26,540 bases of DNA from HGM04593 sp045592125 (GCA_045592125.1 JAZNUE010000037.1:1-26540), one strand, 5' to 3'. Numbered from the stretch's first letter, positions 14,662-24,400 are shown. Numbers and translations are program-made. The notes: generated from the letters alone by a model not told the origin.

Positions 14662-16077
14662 ATGAAAAGACACATTTTCGCGCTCGCATGTGCGCTGCTT
14701 GCTGCTGCAGGCACCTTCGCACAGGAGAATACCGCCACGGAGAGCGGCAAGAAGGAAATTATAAAGAAAGGGTTCAGTTTTGGGCCGCTGCCTGTTGTCG
14801 CATTCGACGCCGACAAAGGTTTCCAGCTAGGAGCCCTGCTCAACGTCTTTGACTTTGGCGACGGCAGCCAGTACCCCAACACACGGCAGAAGCTATACCT
14901 TGAGGCATCGTTCTTCACAAAGGGCTCGCAGCTGTTCGTTGTCTCTTATGACAACAAGTTCCTTATACCGGGAGTACGCTGGTCAACCACGGCCACCCTT
15001 ACCAACGACAAGGCAATGGACTTCTATGGTTTCAACGGCTACATGTCATACTACGACCATGAGAAAGTTGCGCTAGGCAAGGACAAGGAGAACAAGCAGG
15101 ACTTCATATACTCTCCCAAGTACCGCTTCAATCGCCTGAACTTCAACTTCAAGACCGACTTCACAGGCAACATCTGGAAAAACAGGCTTTTCTGGGAGGC
15201 AGGCTATCACTTCAACTACATTGACGCCGGATACAAGGAACAGCAGGCGCTTAACCTTGACAAGATAAACAAGAACAAGGAAGAGCACAAGATGTATCCC
15301 GAGACTGAGCCAACAGTCTTCGACCTCTACCGCAAGTGGGGAATTATCCCCGAGGACGAGGCATGGGGCGGAATCAGCAGCGCCCTGCGCTTTGGCCTTC
15401 TTTTCGACACGCGCGACAAGGAAGGCGCTCCTTCAAAAGGCATATGGGCCGAGGCACATGTAACCCTTGCCCCCAAGTTCCTTGGCACAACGCACCCCTA
15501 CTACCGCTACTCCGCGACATTCCGCCACTATGTGCCCATTGTAAGGAACGACGTGCTCACATTTGCCTACCGCCTGAACTATGAGGGAACATTCGGTAAC
15601 AGGGCACCCTACTACATGCTGCCTTTCATTTCGGTGATGGGCGCCCAGTACGACCGCGACGGCATGGGAGGCTACCGTACAGTGCGAGGCCTTATGCGCA
15701 ACCGTGTACAGGGCCTTGACATGGCAACATACAACGTTGAGCTGCGCTGGCGCTTTGTAAGCTTCAGCCTGTGGAAGCAGAACATTGCATTCGGCCTTAA
15801 CCTCTTCAGCGACGGCAGTATGGTAACACGCAACTACGGCATGTCGTTCCGTGGCGCCGAGGAGGAGCGTACAGGCTATGAGGAATACATGGCAAAGGGA
15901 ACAGCCGAGGACCGCCCGCACATCACCGTAGGCGCTGGCCTGCGCTTCATAATGAACCAGAACTTCATTGTAGCCTTTGAATACGGCCTGCCAGTGAGCA
16001 GGTTTAGCAGCAACCCCGCCATCAAGAACCAGGACGGCAACGGAGCCTTCTACATCAATACAGGATTCCTGTTCTAA
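14662..16077 (+). CDS. Outer-membrane beta-barrel protein, BamA/TamA (Omp85) family
   Basis: 471 residues. A signal peptide (1-20, ALACALLAAAGTFA) is followed by about 450 residues of alternating aromatic beta strands. The Omp85 barrel is indicated by LRFGLLFDTRDKEGAPSKG, by the loop-6 type segment GGYRTVRGL near residue 337, by VELRWRFV, and by the terminal aromatic residue (GFLF). There is no room for POTRA domains, so this is a barrel-only member and not the essential BamA. It begins six bases after the acyltransferase stop and is the last gene of the operon. It may move or insert a lipid or ligand in the outer membrane, but that is inference. A perfect hairpin follows 21 bases after the stop. 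Confidence 0.85.
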   Translation: MKRHIFALACALLAAAGTFAQENTATESGKKEIIKKGFSFGPLPVVAFDADKGFQLGALLNVFDFGDGSQYPNTRQKLYLEASFFTKGSQLFVVSYDNKFLIPGVRWSTTATLTNDKAMDFYGFNGYMSYYDHEKVALGKDKENKQDFIYSPKYRFNRLNFNFKTDFTGNIWKNRLFWEAGYHFNYIDAGYKEQQALNLDKINKNKEEHKMYPETEPTVFDLYRKWGIIPEDEAWGGISSALRFGLLFDTRDKEGAPSKGIWAEAHVTLAPKFLGTTHPYYRYSATFRHYVPIVRNDVLTFAYRLNYEGTFGNRAPYYMLPFISVMGAQYDRDGMGGYRTVRGLMRNRVQGLDMATYNVELRWRFVSFSLWKQNIAFGLNLFSDGSMVTRNYGMSFRGAEEERTGYEEYMAKGTAEDRPHITVGAGLRFIMNQNFIVAFEYGLPVSRFSSNPAIKNQDGNGAFYINTGFLF

Positions 16078-16098
16078 GAGCGACAGGATTATTTGAGC

Positions 16099-16158
16099 TA
16101 CAAAGCTAAAGGAACTGTGTTAAGAATTACATCTTGACACAGTTCCTTTAGCTTTGTA
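16099..16158. terminator. Perfect 22-bp stem hairpin closing the five-gene operon
   Basis: Positions 16099-16120 are exactly complementary to 16137-16158, with a 16-base loop. The outer part of the stem is TACAAAGCTAAAGG. No U tract follows. The position directly after the operon suggests a terminator or mRNA-stabilising stem. Confidence 0.75.
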
Positions 16159-16210
16159 AGTATTGGCCCAGAGATTCATCCTCATGGTTATACTGTATGT
16201 GCTGCCGCAG

Positions 16211-16231
16211 TTTTCACCTTTCAGTTTTCAG
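16211..16231 (-). repeat. Three-unit heptamer array upstream of aspT
   Basis: TTTTCAC, CTTTCAG and TTTTCAG form three contiguous 7-base units, which read CTGAAAA/GTGAAAA on the minus strand. They belong to the same family as the arrays at 18009-18120 and 20047-20113. The rest of 16159-16287 holds no gene and no clear promoter. Confidence 0.6.
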
Positions 16232-16287
16232 TATAAACTTTTATCGCACTCAATGCGTTTTCTTGGAAGAGAAAAAAGTTTTTTATT

Positions 16288-18003
16288 ATGGAGTGGATTA
16301 CTGACCTTTTTCGTGCGCATCCTGAGCTGGCTATCTACTTGGTGCTTGGGGCTGGATTTCTTGTGGGGAGAATACACATCAGGGGGTTCAGCCTTGGTGT
16401 AGTGACGAGCGTTCTGCTGGCGGGTGTGCTGGTGGGGCAGCTTGAGATTCCCATGACGGGGGCGCTGAAGCAGACGGCGTTCCTGCTGTTCCTATTTGCC
16501 ATTGGCTACAAGGTGGGACCGCAGTTCTTCGCTGGGTTGCGCAAGGAGGGGCTTCCGCAGGTGGGCTTTGCAGCGCTCATGTGCGTGTTCATACTACTTT
16601 CTACCTGGGGCATTGCCATGGTGATGGGATACAATGTAGGCGAGGCGGCGGGCCTGCTGTCGGGGTCGCAGACTATTAGCGCGGTTATTGGTGTTGCCGA
16701 CGACACGATACGCGGCATGGGCCTGCCGGCCGACGAGCAGAAGAAGGTGCTGGACATTATGCCGGTGGCCTATGCGGTGACCTACATCTTCGGCACGGCC
16801 GGGTCGGCATGGATTCTGGCGCGCCTGGGCCCGAGGCTTATGGGCGGCATTGACAGGGTTAAGGCGAAGTGCCGCGAGCTTGAGGCGCGCATGGGAAAGG
16901 ACGATAGCGACAGGCCTGGCGTGATGGAAGCGAAGCGCGAGGTTGAGTTCCGCTGCTACCGCATTGAGAACGACTGGTTCAGGAAGGAGCGCACGGTGTT
17001 CGACCTTGAGCATTTCTTCGACAGGCAGGGGAAGCGCCTGTTTGTGGAGCGCATACGCAAGGGCAAGAGGATTATAGACGAAATTGGCCAAAGGGAGGTG
17101 CTGCACGTTGGCGACGAGGTGGTGCTGAGCGGGCGGCATGAGTATACCATAGGCGAGGAGAAGTGGATTGGCGAGGAGGTGAACGACGAGGCGCTGCTTG
17201 CCTTCCCGGTGATGATGATAAGGAGTACGGTAGCGGGCAGGAGCTACAGGCGCGACACGTCGTTCAACGGCAAGCGTGTGAGCGAGCTGCGGGCACAGCC
17301 TTTCATGCATGGTGTTGTTATACAGAAGATAAGGCGCATGGGCGTGAGCATTCCCGTGTACCCGCAGACGGTGCTGGACACAGGCGATGTCATTGAGCTG
17401 GTGGGCAGGAAGGTGGAGGCTATGAACGCCGCAAAGTCCATTGGCTACCCCGACCCGGCAACGAACGAGAGCGACGTGGTATTCCTCTCCATTGGCATTC
17501 TAATTGGTGCCATAATTGGAACGCTCACACTGCACATAGGCAATGTGCCGATAAGCCTGAGCAGCAGCGGAGGCGCGCTCATTGCAGGTCTTGTGTTCGG
17601 ATGGTGGAGGGCCCACCACCCCACGATGGGCGCTATTCCCGAGGGTGCGCTGTGGGTGTTCAACAACATGGGGCTGAACATTTTCATTGCCGTTGTGGGC
17701 ATATCGGCCGGCCCTGGGTTTGTCGAGGGTTTCCGCGAGGCAGGCCTTTCGCTCTTCCTTGCAGGGATTGTTGCGACAGCGCTGCCCCTCCTGTTCGGGC
17801 TGTTCATAGCCATCAAGGTGTTCAAGTTCCACCCCGCCATTGCGTTGGGCTGCTGCGCAGGAGCACGCACCACAACCGCGGCCATTGGCGCAATACAGGA
17901 GAGTCTTGGCAGCGAGACACCAGCACTGGGCTACACGGTTACATACGCGGTAGGAAATACCCTGCTAATACTGTGGGGCGTGTTCATTGTGCTGATGATG
18001 TAG
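16288..18003 (+). CDS. aspT: Aspartate:alanine exchanger family transporter (AspT-type)
   Basis: 571 residues, the standard length for the AAE family. Two hydrophobic blocks (about 15-185 and 395-571) flank a soluble middle (about 190-385) with two RCK-C/TrkA-C-like regions, seen as REVLHVGDEVVLSG and TVLDTGDVIELVG. Repeated membrane motifs GYKVGPQFFAGL and GISAGPGFVEGF mark the two-fold family repeat, and CCAGARTTTAAIGAIQ lies in the second half. AspT swaps external aspartate for internal alanine, an electrogenic exchange. The assignment to aspartate rather than to an unknown YidE/YbjL-like substrate rests mainly on the next gene, an aspartate 4-decarboxylase. A long heptamer array starts five bases after the stop. 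Confidence 0.88.
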   Translation: MEWITDLFRAHPELAIYLVLGAGFLVGRIHIRGFSLGVVTSVLLAGVLVGQLEIPMTGALKQTAFLLFLFAIGYKVGPQFFAGLRKEGLPQVGFAALMCVFILLSTWGIAMVMGYNVGEAAGLLSGSQTISAVIGVADDTIRGMGLPADEQKKVLDIMPVAYAVTYIFGTAGSAWILARLGPRLMGGIDRVKAKCRELEARMGKDDSDRPGVMEAKREVEFRCYRIENDWFRKERTVFDLEHFFDRQGKRLFVERIRKGKRIIDEIGQREVLHVGDEVVLSGRHEYTIGEEKWIGEEVNDEALLAFPVMMIRSTVAGRSYRRDTSFNGKRVSELRAQPFMHGVVIQKIRRMGVSIPVYPQTVLDTGDVIELVGRKVEAMNAAKSIGYPDPATNESDVVFLSIGILIGAIIGTLTLHIGNVPISLSSSGGALIAGLVFGWWRAHHPTMGAIPEGALWVFNNMGLNIFIAVVGISAGPGFVEGFREAGLSLFLAGIVATALPLLFGLFIAIKVFKFHPAIALGCCAGARTTTAAIGAIQESLGSETPALGYTVTYAVGNTLLILWGVFIVLMM

Positions 18004-18008
18004 GCGAA

Positions 18009-18120
18009 CGGAAAGGTGAAAGCGGAAAGCGGAATGCGGAAAACGGAAAACGGAAAACGGAAAGCGGAAAACGGAAAGGTGAAAACGGAAAGCGGAAAAC
18101 GGAAAAGTGAAAAGTGAAAT
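18009..18120 (+). repeat. Heptamer array, 16 CGGAAAR/GTGAAAR units
   Basis: Sixteen contiguous 7-base units occupy exactly 112 bases. Most are CGGAAAG or CGGAAAA; four begin GTG, and one is CGGAATG. It starts five bases after the aspT stop and lies within the aspT-aspD gap. The mixture of two alternating unit types suggests expansion and shuffling by slippage or recombination. Confidence 0.93.
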
Positions 18121-18123
18121 GAT

Positions 18124-18186
18124 TTGTCATCTCGACGATTGAAATGAGGAGAGATCTCTCGTCGCAATGCTCACTCGAGATGACAA
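18124..18186. repeat. Nested palindromic element between aspT and aspD
   Basis: TTGTCATCTCGA (18124-18135) pairs perfectly with TCGAGATGACAA (18175-18186). Inside are CGACGA/TCGTCG and the self-complementary GAGAGATCTCTC (18149-18160). The GAGAT and ATGACA parts relate it to the dispersed GAGAT repeat seen at 6710 and 26216. It may weaken readthrough from aspT into aspD, or act as an RNA stem. Confidence 0.7.
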
Positions 18187-18253
18187 CTCCACGAATGAGA
18201 GAACTGTTCAAAGGATATACATATAACCTAATAACAACTTACCAAAAAACTAT

Positions 18254-19909
18254 ATGAAACAGTTACTTAACGACCACAGCGAGGTCAAGGCATTTGACAA
18301 GGAGATGGAGAGGATTAGCCCGTTTGAACTGAAAAACAGGCTCATTGAACTGGCCGACGAGAGCATACGCCGCATGATGCGCACTATGCTTAACGCGGGG
18401 CGCGGCAACCCCAACTGGGTGGCCACGCTGCCGCGCGAGGCATTCTTCACGCTTGGCAGGTTTGCCCTTGAGGAGTGCCGCCGCGACTGGGACTGCCCCG
18501 AGGGAATTGCCGGAATACCGCAGAAGGAGGGCATTGCTGCGCGCCTGGGCGAGTTCCTCAAGGAGCAGCGGGCCGACGAGGGAGCAAAGTTCCTTGAGAA
18601 GTGTTTCCGCTACATGGTTGACGAGCACTCGGCCGACGGCGACGCGCTTGTGCATGAGTGGGCCGAGAGCGTGATTGGCGACCAGTACCCTGTGCCCGAC
18701 CGCATACTCAGGCACTGCGAGATAGCCGTCCGCGACTACATTGCGCAAGAGCTGTGCGACGGCAGGCCTCCGCAGGGAACAATAGACCTGTTTGCCACAG
18801 AAGGCGGCACAGCGGCAATGTGCTACATATTCGACAGCCTGCAGCAGAACCGCCTGCTCGAGCGAGGCGACAGCATTGCGCTCATGACTCCCGTGTTCAC
18901 GCCATACATTGAGATTCCAAGACTCTACCGCTACAGCTACAGGGTGACAGAGATTCCAGCGACCAGGATGAGCGAGGAAGGCATGCACCTGTGGCAGTAC
19001 GACGCAAAGGAGCTAAGCTGTCTGCGCGACCCCAAGTACAAGGCGTTGTTCATAGTCAACCCCAGCAACCCGCCAAGCTATGCCATCGCGCAGGAGACAG
19101 TGGACCTGCTTGTTGAGATTGTGAGCAAGTGGAACCCCAGCCTTATGATTGTTACCGACGATGTGTATGCCACATACGTCCCGGGATTCCAGTCGCTCAT
19201 GACTAGGCTGCCGCATAACACCATATGCGTATACTCATTCTCAAAGTACTTTGGCGCAACAGGCTGGCGCACAGCAGTTATTGCCATGCACCGCGACAAC
19301 ATATACGACAGGCTAATAGAAAGGCTCCCGCGCAAGCGCAAGACCGAACTGCAGGAACGCTACGGCAGCATAAGGAGCGACGTGGAGAACATGCGTTTCA
19401 TCGACCGCATGGTGGCCGACAGCCGGCAAGTGGCACTTAACCACACGGCAGGCCTGTCACTGCCGCAGCAAATGCAGATGACGCTGTTTGCGCTCTACTC
19501 CATCATTGACAAGCGCGAGGGCGACAGTTTCAGGTTCAAGATGCATGAGATTATACAGGAGCGCCTGCAAGCGCTGTGGACAAGCATGGGATTCACACTG
19601 CTGCCCGACCCTCTGCGCGCAGGGTACTACTCCGAGATTGACTTGCTAGTGTGGGCGCAGCGCTTCTACGGCAAGGACTTCGTCGAGTGGCTGCAGCTCA
19701 ACTACAGCCCGCTCGACGTGGTGTTTCGCCTTGCTACTGAGACATCTCTTGTGGTGCTTAACGGCGGCGGTTTCGACGGGCCCCAGTGGAGCATACGCGT
19801 GTCACTGGCGAACCTCAAGACGAAGGACTACACCATCATAGGCCGCAGCATACGCTCAATCCTGGATTCCTATGCCACCCGCTGGAAGAAGAGCCTGCCG
19901 GCAATATAA
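18254..19909 (+). CDS. aspD: Aspartate 4-decarboxylase / aspartate aminotransferase
   Basis: 551 residues, matching the unusually long PLP enzyme AspD (about 530-550), which removes the beta-carboxyl of L-aspartate to give L-alanine and CO2. The PLP lysine is Lys331 in YSFSKYFGATGWR. Cofactor contacts are suggested by NPSNPPSYA and IVTDDVYATYVPGF, and the substrate-carboxylate arginine lies in WSIRVSLANL near the end. The N-terminal 120 residues carry the extra segment typical of AspD and absent from ordinary aminotransferases. It lies 250 bases downstream of aspT: with it, aspartate uptake, decarboxylation (which consumes a proton) and alanine export make a proton-motive cycle. No consensus promoter was seen in the gap. 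Confidence 0.94.
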   Translation: MKQLLNDHSEVKAFDKEMERISPFELKNRLIELADESIRRMMRTMLNAGRGNPNWVATLPREAFFTLGRFALEECRRDWDCPEGIAGIPQKEGIAARLGEFLKEQRADEGAKFLEKCFRYMVDEHSADGDALVHEWAESVIGDQYPVPDRILRHCEIAVRDYIAQELCDGRPPQGTIDLFATEGGTAAMCYIFDSLQQNRLLERGDSIALMTPVFTPYIEIPRLYRYSYRVTEIPATRMSEEGMHLWQYDAKELSCLRDPKYKALFIVNPSNPPSYAIAQETVDLLVEIVSKWNPSLMIVTDDVYATYVPGFQSLMTRLPHNTICVYSFSKYFGATGWRTAVIAMHRDNIYDRLIERLPRKRKTELQERYGSIRSDVENMRFIDRMVADSRQVALNHTAGLSLPQQMQMTLFALYSIIDKREGDSFRFKMHEIIQERLQALWTSMGFTLLPDPLRAGYYSEIDLLVWAQRFYGKDFVEWLQLNYSPLDVVFRLATETSLVVLNGGGFDGPQWSIRVSLANLKTKDYTIIGRSIRSILDSYATRWKKSLPAI

Positions 19910-19960
19910 GAGGCTAAAGCTGCGCTTAAGCGAGCGGGCGGGAATGTGCATTGTCATTTG

Positions 19961-20002
19961 TTCTCTGTACTCTGTTATCTGTACTCTGTTCTCTGTACTC
20001 TG
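19961..20002 (-). repeat. Heptamer array, six TACTCTG-type units
   Basis: Six contiguous units (TTCTCTG, TACTCTG, TTATCTG, TACTCTG, TTCTCTG, TACTCTG) span exactly 42 bases. This is the reverse complement of the CAGAGTA array after ispE, with the same number of units. It lies 51 bases after the aspD stop and 122 bases beyond the convergent DUF5009 gene. Confidence 0.88.
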
Positions 20003-20046
20003 CTCTGTCGGGATGACAGGCACGTAATGACAAGTACTGTTAAAAA

Positions 20047-20113
20047 CTGAAAGAGGAAAACGGGAAAGTGAAAGAGGCAAGATGGTTTTCACTTTTCCGT
20101 TTTCACCTTTCAC
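20047..20113. terminator. Inverted heptamer arrays forming a hairpin between convergent genes
   Basis: Five degenerate heptamers on the plus strand (20047-20081, such as CTGAAAG and GTGAAAG) face four on the minus strand (20086-20113: TTTTCAC, TTTTCCG, TTTTCAC, CTTTCAC). The segments 20054-20074 and 20086-20107 are complementary at roughly 18 of 22 positions and would fold into a hairpin with U-rich sequence on the 3' side. aspD and the DUF5009 gene converge here, so the structure may end both transcripts. The minus-strand units begin 11 bases after the DUF5009 stop. Confidence 0.6.
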
Positions 20114-20124
20114 ACTCTCTATGG

Positions 20125-21243
20125 CTACACCTTGAGGAACAGCCTGTTCCTGTACATGAGTTTGAGTATAAAGAACACTATAAGGCTATTGCATGCTGCG
20201 AGGAGCACCTGGTACCAGCCGCCCAGATATTGTTCGGTACCGTAAAGGAGCGACGCAGCAACACCGCGGAAGCTGATGAGCTCGCCTATGAGATATGCAG
20301 TTATTGCATTGCAGCCATAATATAATAGCCATCCCCACCCCTTTGTGTGTCCTTTTACATCTATCCACCAGTAGAACAGCGCAAGGAGCAGATAGCACCA
20401 TCCGGCACTGCATAGCGCCATGCTGGCACTCCATATGCGCTTGATTATGGGCTGGCATATACCCAGGAGATATCCAAGGGCAAGCAGCACTGCAGCCATA
20501 AAAAACAGTCTCTTCGCCGTTGCTGCACGGTCGCTGTTGCCGTTCTTGGCCAAATGCCCGGCAAAACTGCCCAGGGCAACAGTACAGCAGAATGTTAGAC
20601 TGCTCCATATCCATGTATAGTCGTACCACGCGGCGAAGACGACAGAACCGTCCTCGCCCAGCGTGCTGCCATCACGGAATCGTCCCAGCAATGCCTTGTC
20701 CACCGCCGCAGCAAAGTTTCCCTGAGGGGTCCAGTCGCCGCAGAGGTACATGGGCAGGGAATATACCGCAAGGAGCACCGCTATCACTAGCAGCTGCTGC
20801 CATGGCTTAAGGTAGAGCACTAGCGGGGCCGCAAGCAGATAGCCCACAGCAATGGCCTGCAAGGTGTTGCTGTAGAGATATATCCTGGATGGGTCGAGCG
20901 CAAGGATATTGCCCTGCACCACCATACCAAGAATAAAGAGCAAGAAGAAACGCTTAACGATTCGTTTCCACACTCCCGCGTTGCCGTTATGCGCCCTGTA
21001 CTTTGAAAGCGAGTAAGGCATTGTCACGCCCGACATGAAGAGGAAGAGCGGCATTACAAGGTCCCACACCCGCAGGCCTTCCCACTGGGCGTGGTCAAGA
21101 TGATATAACAGTGTATCATTGAGCGCCTGGCAGTCGAGTTCTATAAGGAAGAGGCGCAGCACAGGCTGCAGGCCCACAAGCAGCATGAGGTCAAGTCCCC
21201 GCAGCACATCAAGTGAGAGCAGCCTTCCGTTGTTCTGGTTCAT
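20125..21243 (-). CDS. DUF5009 / HGSNAT-like (NagX-type) membrane acyltransferase
   Basis: 372 residues with about ten membrane segments. It resembles bacterial relatives of heparan-alpha-glucosaminide N-acetyltransferase: LDVLRGLDLMLLVG at 11-24, then HAQWEGLRVWDLVMPLFLF with His51, Trp54 and Asp61, a motif that in HGSNAT contains the acetyl-accepting histidine region. Such proteins transfer acetyl groups across a membrane to sugars, but the bacterial substrate is not established. The ATG at 21243 is chosen because the conserved motif starts ten residues later; an upstream ATG would add 15 residues with no support. It lies 164 bases downstream of the large glycosidase gene on the same strand, which suggests a carbohydrate-related role. 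Confidence 0.85.
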   Translation of the reverse strand: MNQNNGRLLSLDVLRGLDLMLLVGLQPVLRLFLIELDCQALNDTLLYHLDHAQWEGLRVWDLVMPLFLFMSGVTMPYSLSKYRAHNGNAGVWKRIVKRFFLLFILGMVVQGNILALDPSRIYLYSNTLQAIAVGYLLAAPLVLYLKPWQQLLVIAVLLAVYSLPMYLCGDWTPQGNFAAAVDKALLGRFRDGSTLGEDGSVVFAAWYDYTWIWSSLTFCCTVALGSFAGHLAKNGNSDRAATAKRLFFMAAVLLALGYLLGICQPIIKRIWSASMALCSAGWCYLLLALFYWWIDVKGHTKGWGWLLYYGCNAITAYLIGELISFRGVAASLLYGTEQYLGGWYQVLLAACNSLIVFFILKLMYRNRLFLKV

Positions 21244-21407
21244 ATTCTGTTTCTTAAGCAGAAGGGGACGAATGTTCGCCCCCTTCAATGTTTATATGTT
21301 TTCTTGTTTGCTGCATCGACAAGACTCCCTCCCCCTGCGGGGACTCCATCTGTAAACAGCGGGAGAGCCTGTCTAGCGTGACAAACCGCTAAATAACTCG
21401 CAAAAAG

Positions 21408-24400
21408 TTACTTTACAAGTACCTTTTTACCGTTTACAATGTAAAGGCCAGGAGCAGTAACCTGCTCAATCTTGCGGCCGTGGATATCATAGACACCCTT
21501 GACTGCAGAATCGGCATTCACATTCTCAATACCAGTTGCGTCAGAAACCTCAAGAAGCACATCGATAATCTGGCCGCCATTGGCCTTGAAGTCGCCGAAC
21601 TTGCCGTCAGCGTCACCGGCCGGGTCAATATTGCACCAGTCCTGCTTAACGCGCATGCGGTATGTACCGGCAATTTCAGGAGCGTTGAATGCAGGAACTG
21701 CAGGCTTGTTGCGGTCGTTGCCTGTGATTGATGTACCTACACTGTTCCAACCGCTTGCATCGCTTGAACTGTCATTGTTGTAGAATGAGTATGCTACAAG
21801 GTCCTCTGCGGGAGCCCACTCGCTACCCTCGGCAATGCTTGCAGTGAAGCCGTCACCGTCAAAGTCAATGAACACGAACTGATGAATCCAATCACCAGCC
21901 TTGTCAAATGAGATTGTGAGCTCTTCACCTGCCTCCACCCTGAACACTGCAACAGCAGTAGCGTCGGTATAGTCCTGACCCTGCTCCTCTGTTGTAAGAG
22001 TATAGATGTTCTCACCCGAAGCAGCTGTAAGAGTGATACCGCGGATTACGCGACCGGTGTTTGTCCTTCTGCCGTTGTTTGTAGGAGTATAGTCTACCGG
22101 AGGCTCGCCAACCTCGAATGCAAACTCGCCTGAGAATGCATCGCCGTTGCTCTTGCGTGTGATAAGACCCTCGGGGATAACGAGAGTATATTCGCCCTCC
22201 TCGGTAATTGTCTGAGAAAGTGTTACTGTAACGACTGCACCTTCAGCAACATAATTGGAGATACCGCAAGCAACACTGTTGCCCTTCTTGAACTTCATGG
22301 CAACCATACCATAAGGGTCGAACTCGCCGGTAACCTCACTGTTGAAGGTAAGTGTAACCTCGCTGATTTCTCTTACAATGCTTGCAGGCTCAACGCTTAC
22401 AACCTCAAGCGGAGCAGGAGCTATTACAGTGAATGCGAACTCACCTGAGAATGCCCTGCCGTCGCTCTTGCGTGTGATAAGGCCCTCGGGAATAACGAGT
22501 GTGTACTCGCCCGGAGTGTTTACCTTATTTGCCAAAGTAACTGTAAGCACATTGCCATTCACAACATAGTTAGATACACCGCTTGCAACATTGTTACCTT
22601 GTTTGAACTTCATGGAAGTCATTGCATACTGGTCGAACTCGCCTGCAGCCTCGCTGTTGAAAGTAAGAGTAATCTCCTCGATAGCCTCAACGCCTGTGTT
22701 AGGTGTGCGGCCGATAACCTCAAAAGGAACCTGTGCAGGGTCGGCATTCATACCGTCGAATGCAAATACTGTGCTGCCCGGGAGAGTTACTGTCAGCTGC
22801 TGGTCGATATCGATTGCAACACCCTCGGTAAGGCCCTCAAGTGCATCCTGCACATTGAATGACTTTGTAAGGATGATAGCGCCTGTGATGTTTGCTGGAA
22901 TCTCGAATGCCTCACGCAGTGTGAAGGTATATGTCAATGCGCTGTTGCCGCCGTTGCGGAGAGCAAGAGTTGCCTTCGCACCGTTCCAGGAAGCCCAGCC
23001 GTAAACCTCCTGTGCACTGCCGTTCCAAGGATTGCCGCCAACCCAGTGGGCGTCGGGCAATACATCGGCATTCTTCTTCTGCCATGCCACGCACTCTGCA
23101 ACATCCTCCCAAAGCTTACCGTCATTGATTGTGTTCATGAGGTTGCAGTTGGTGTAAAGCTCAACAATACCCGAACCGCAAACGAATGCGCAACGGAGCT
23201 CGCGGAGAACAGCATTGTAGTCTCTTGAATCGCCTGAAGGAGGACCATCCTCAGAAAGGATGAATCCGTGGGTCATCAAAGTGTTGATTGGGCAGATTGG
23301 AGAGTTCTGTACATAGTTCTGATAAACCAGACGGTCGCGGTATGTAATCCAGTTCTCGCGGTTGATACTGTTGTTACCAATGCGGTCGTGGTCGTTCTCC
23401 TGGCGCCATGTAGCGTCGGAAATCTGATACCAGAACGGTGAGGCCCATGTACCTACCGTTGTGTTGAAGAAGATATCCTCGCGCATGTTCTCACGAACGT
23501 ACTGCTCAAGACGGATGATACCCTCGGCATTCTCGTTACCGGTGTCGCCAGCATCGGGACCTACAGCAGAGAACTGGCCTGAGATACCGTCGAACTTGAA
23601 GAATACATAGTTATCGGTCTCGCGGTTGAAACCAGCCACACCGTCCTGCTGGCATACGAGGTTGTTTGCAGCAGCAAGGAATGCCTCGTAGTATGCAGGG
23701 TTAGAAAGCTGCATACCGCCGCGGTTTTCATTCCAGTATGCACGGCGATAGTTACCGCTCTGGCCGTAACCGCCTACAGGGCCCAACCATGCGCCGATAC
23801 CGGCGTTCATCTCCTTGGCCAAAGCAGACATATCGCGCATCTCGTTGGGGAAACCGCTATGGAATGTCCAAGGACCGTAGTTGTCCCAACCGTCATCTAT
23901 TACAAAGGCAGCAATGCCCTCGCCATACTTGTCAAAATATTTCTCCTTCCACTGTCTCATTACACCAAGAATATCCTCGGCTGTAAAGTTGGTATGCTCG
24001 CTGCCCGGAGCCGCGTTATTGCGGTTGATATTGAGCTCGTACCAGCTGTTATAGTGCGGGAATGTTCTCCAGGGCACTGCACGCTCGCGCTCGCTGTACG
24101 CAAGGAATGAGCGGCGCTTCTGTGTCTCGCGGATATTAGCATTGCTCTGTGTGCCGTCCTGTGCTACAAGACCTACGACAGAAGCGACCTTCCAGGTTTC
24201 GCCCGCAGCAAGTGTAGTGTTGCGGCTCCAGAGACCCTGGATACCTACGATTGCAGTGTTTACTACAACACCCTCCTTGGCCGTGTAGATATCGACAGTC
24301 ATTGTACTTGACGCGTCGATAGACTCGGTCTTGTTCTCAACGAACACGCGCACAGTAAATGTACCGTCATAAGGAGCATTAAATGTAAATGTATTGTTGC

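Noticed and set aside
18009..18120. Possible CRISPR array
   Set aside because: The units are 7 bases with no spacers, so it is a simple tandem repeat.
22105..22730. Possible assembly duplication in the glycosidase gene
   Set aside because: The two units differ at many residues and keep the frame, which fits domain duplication.
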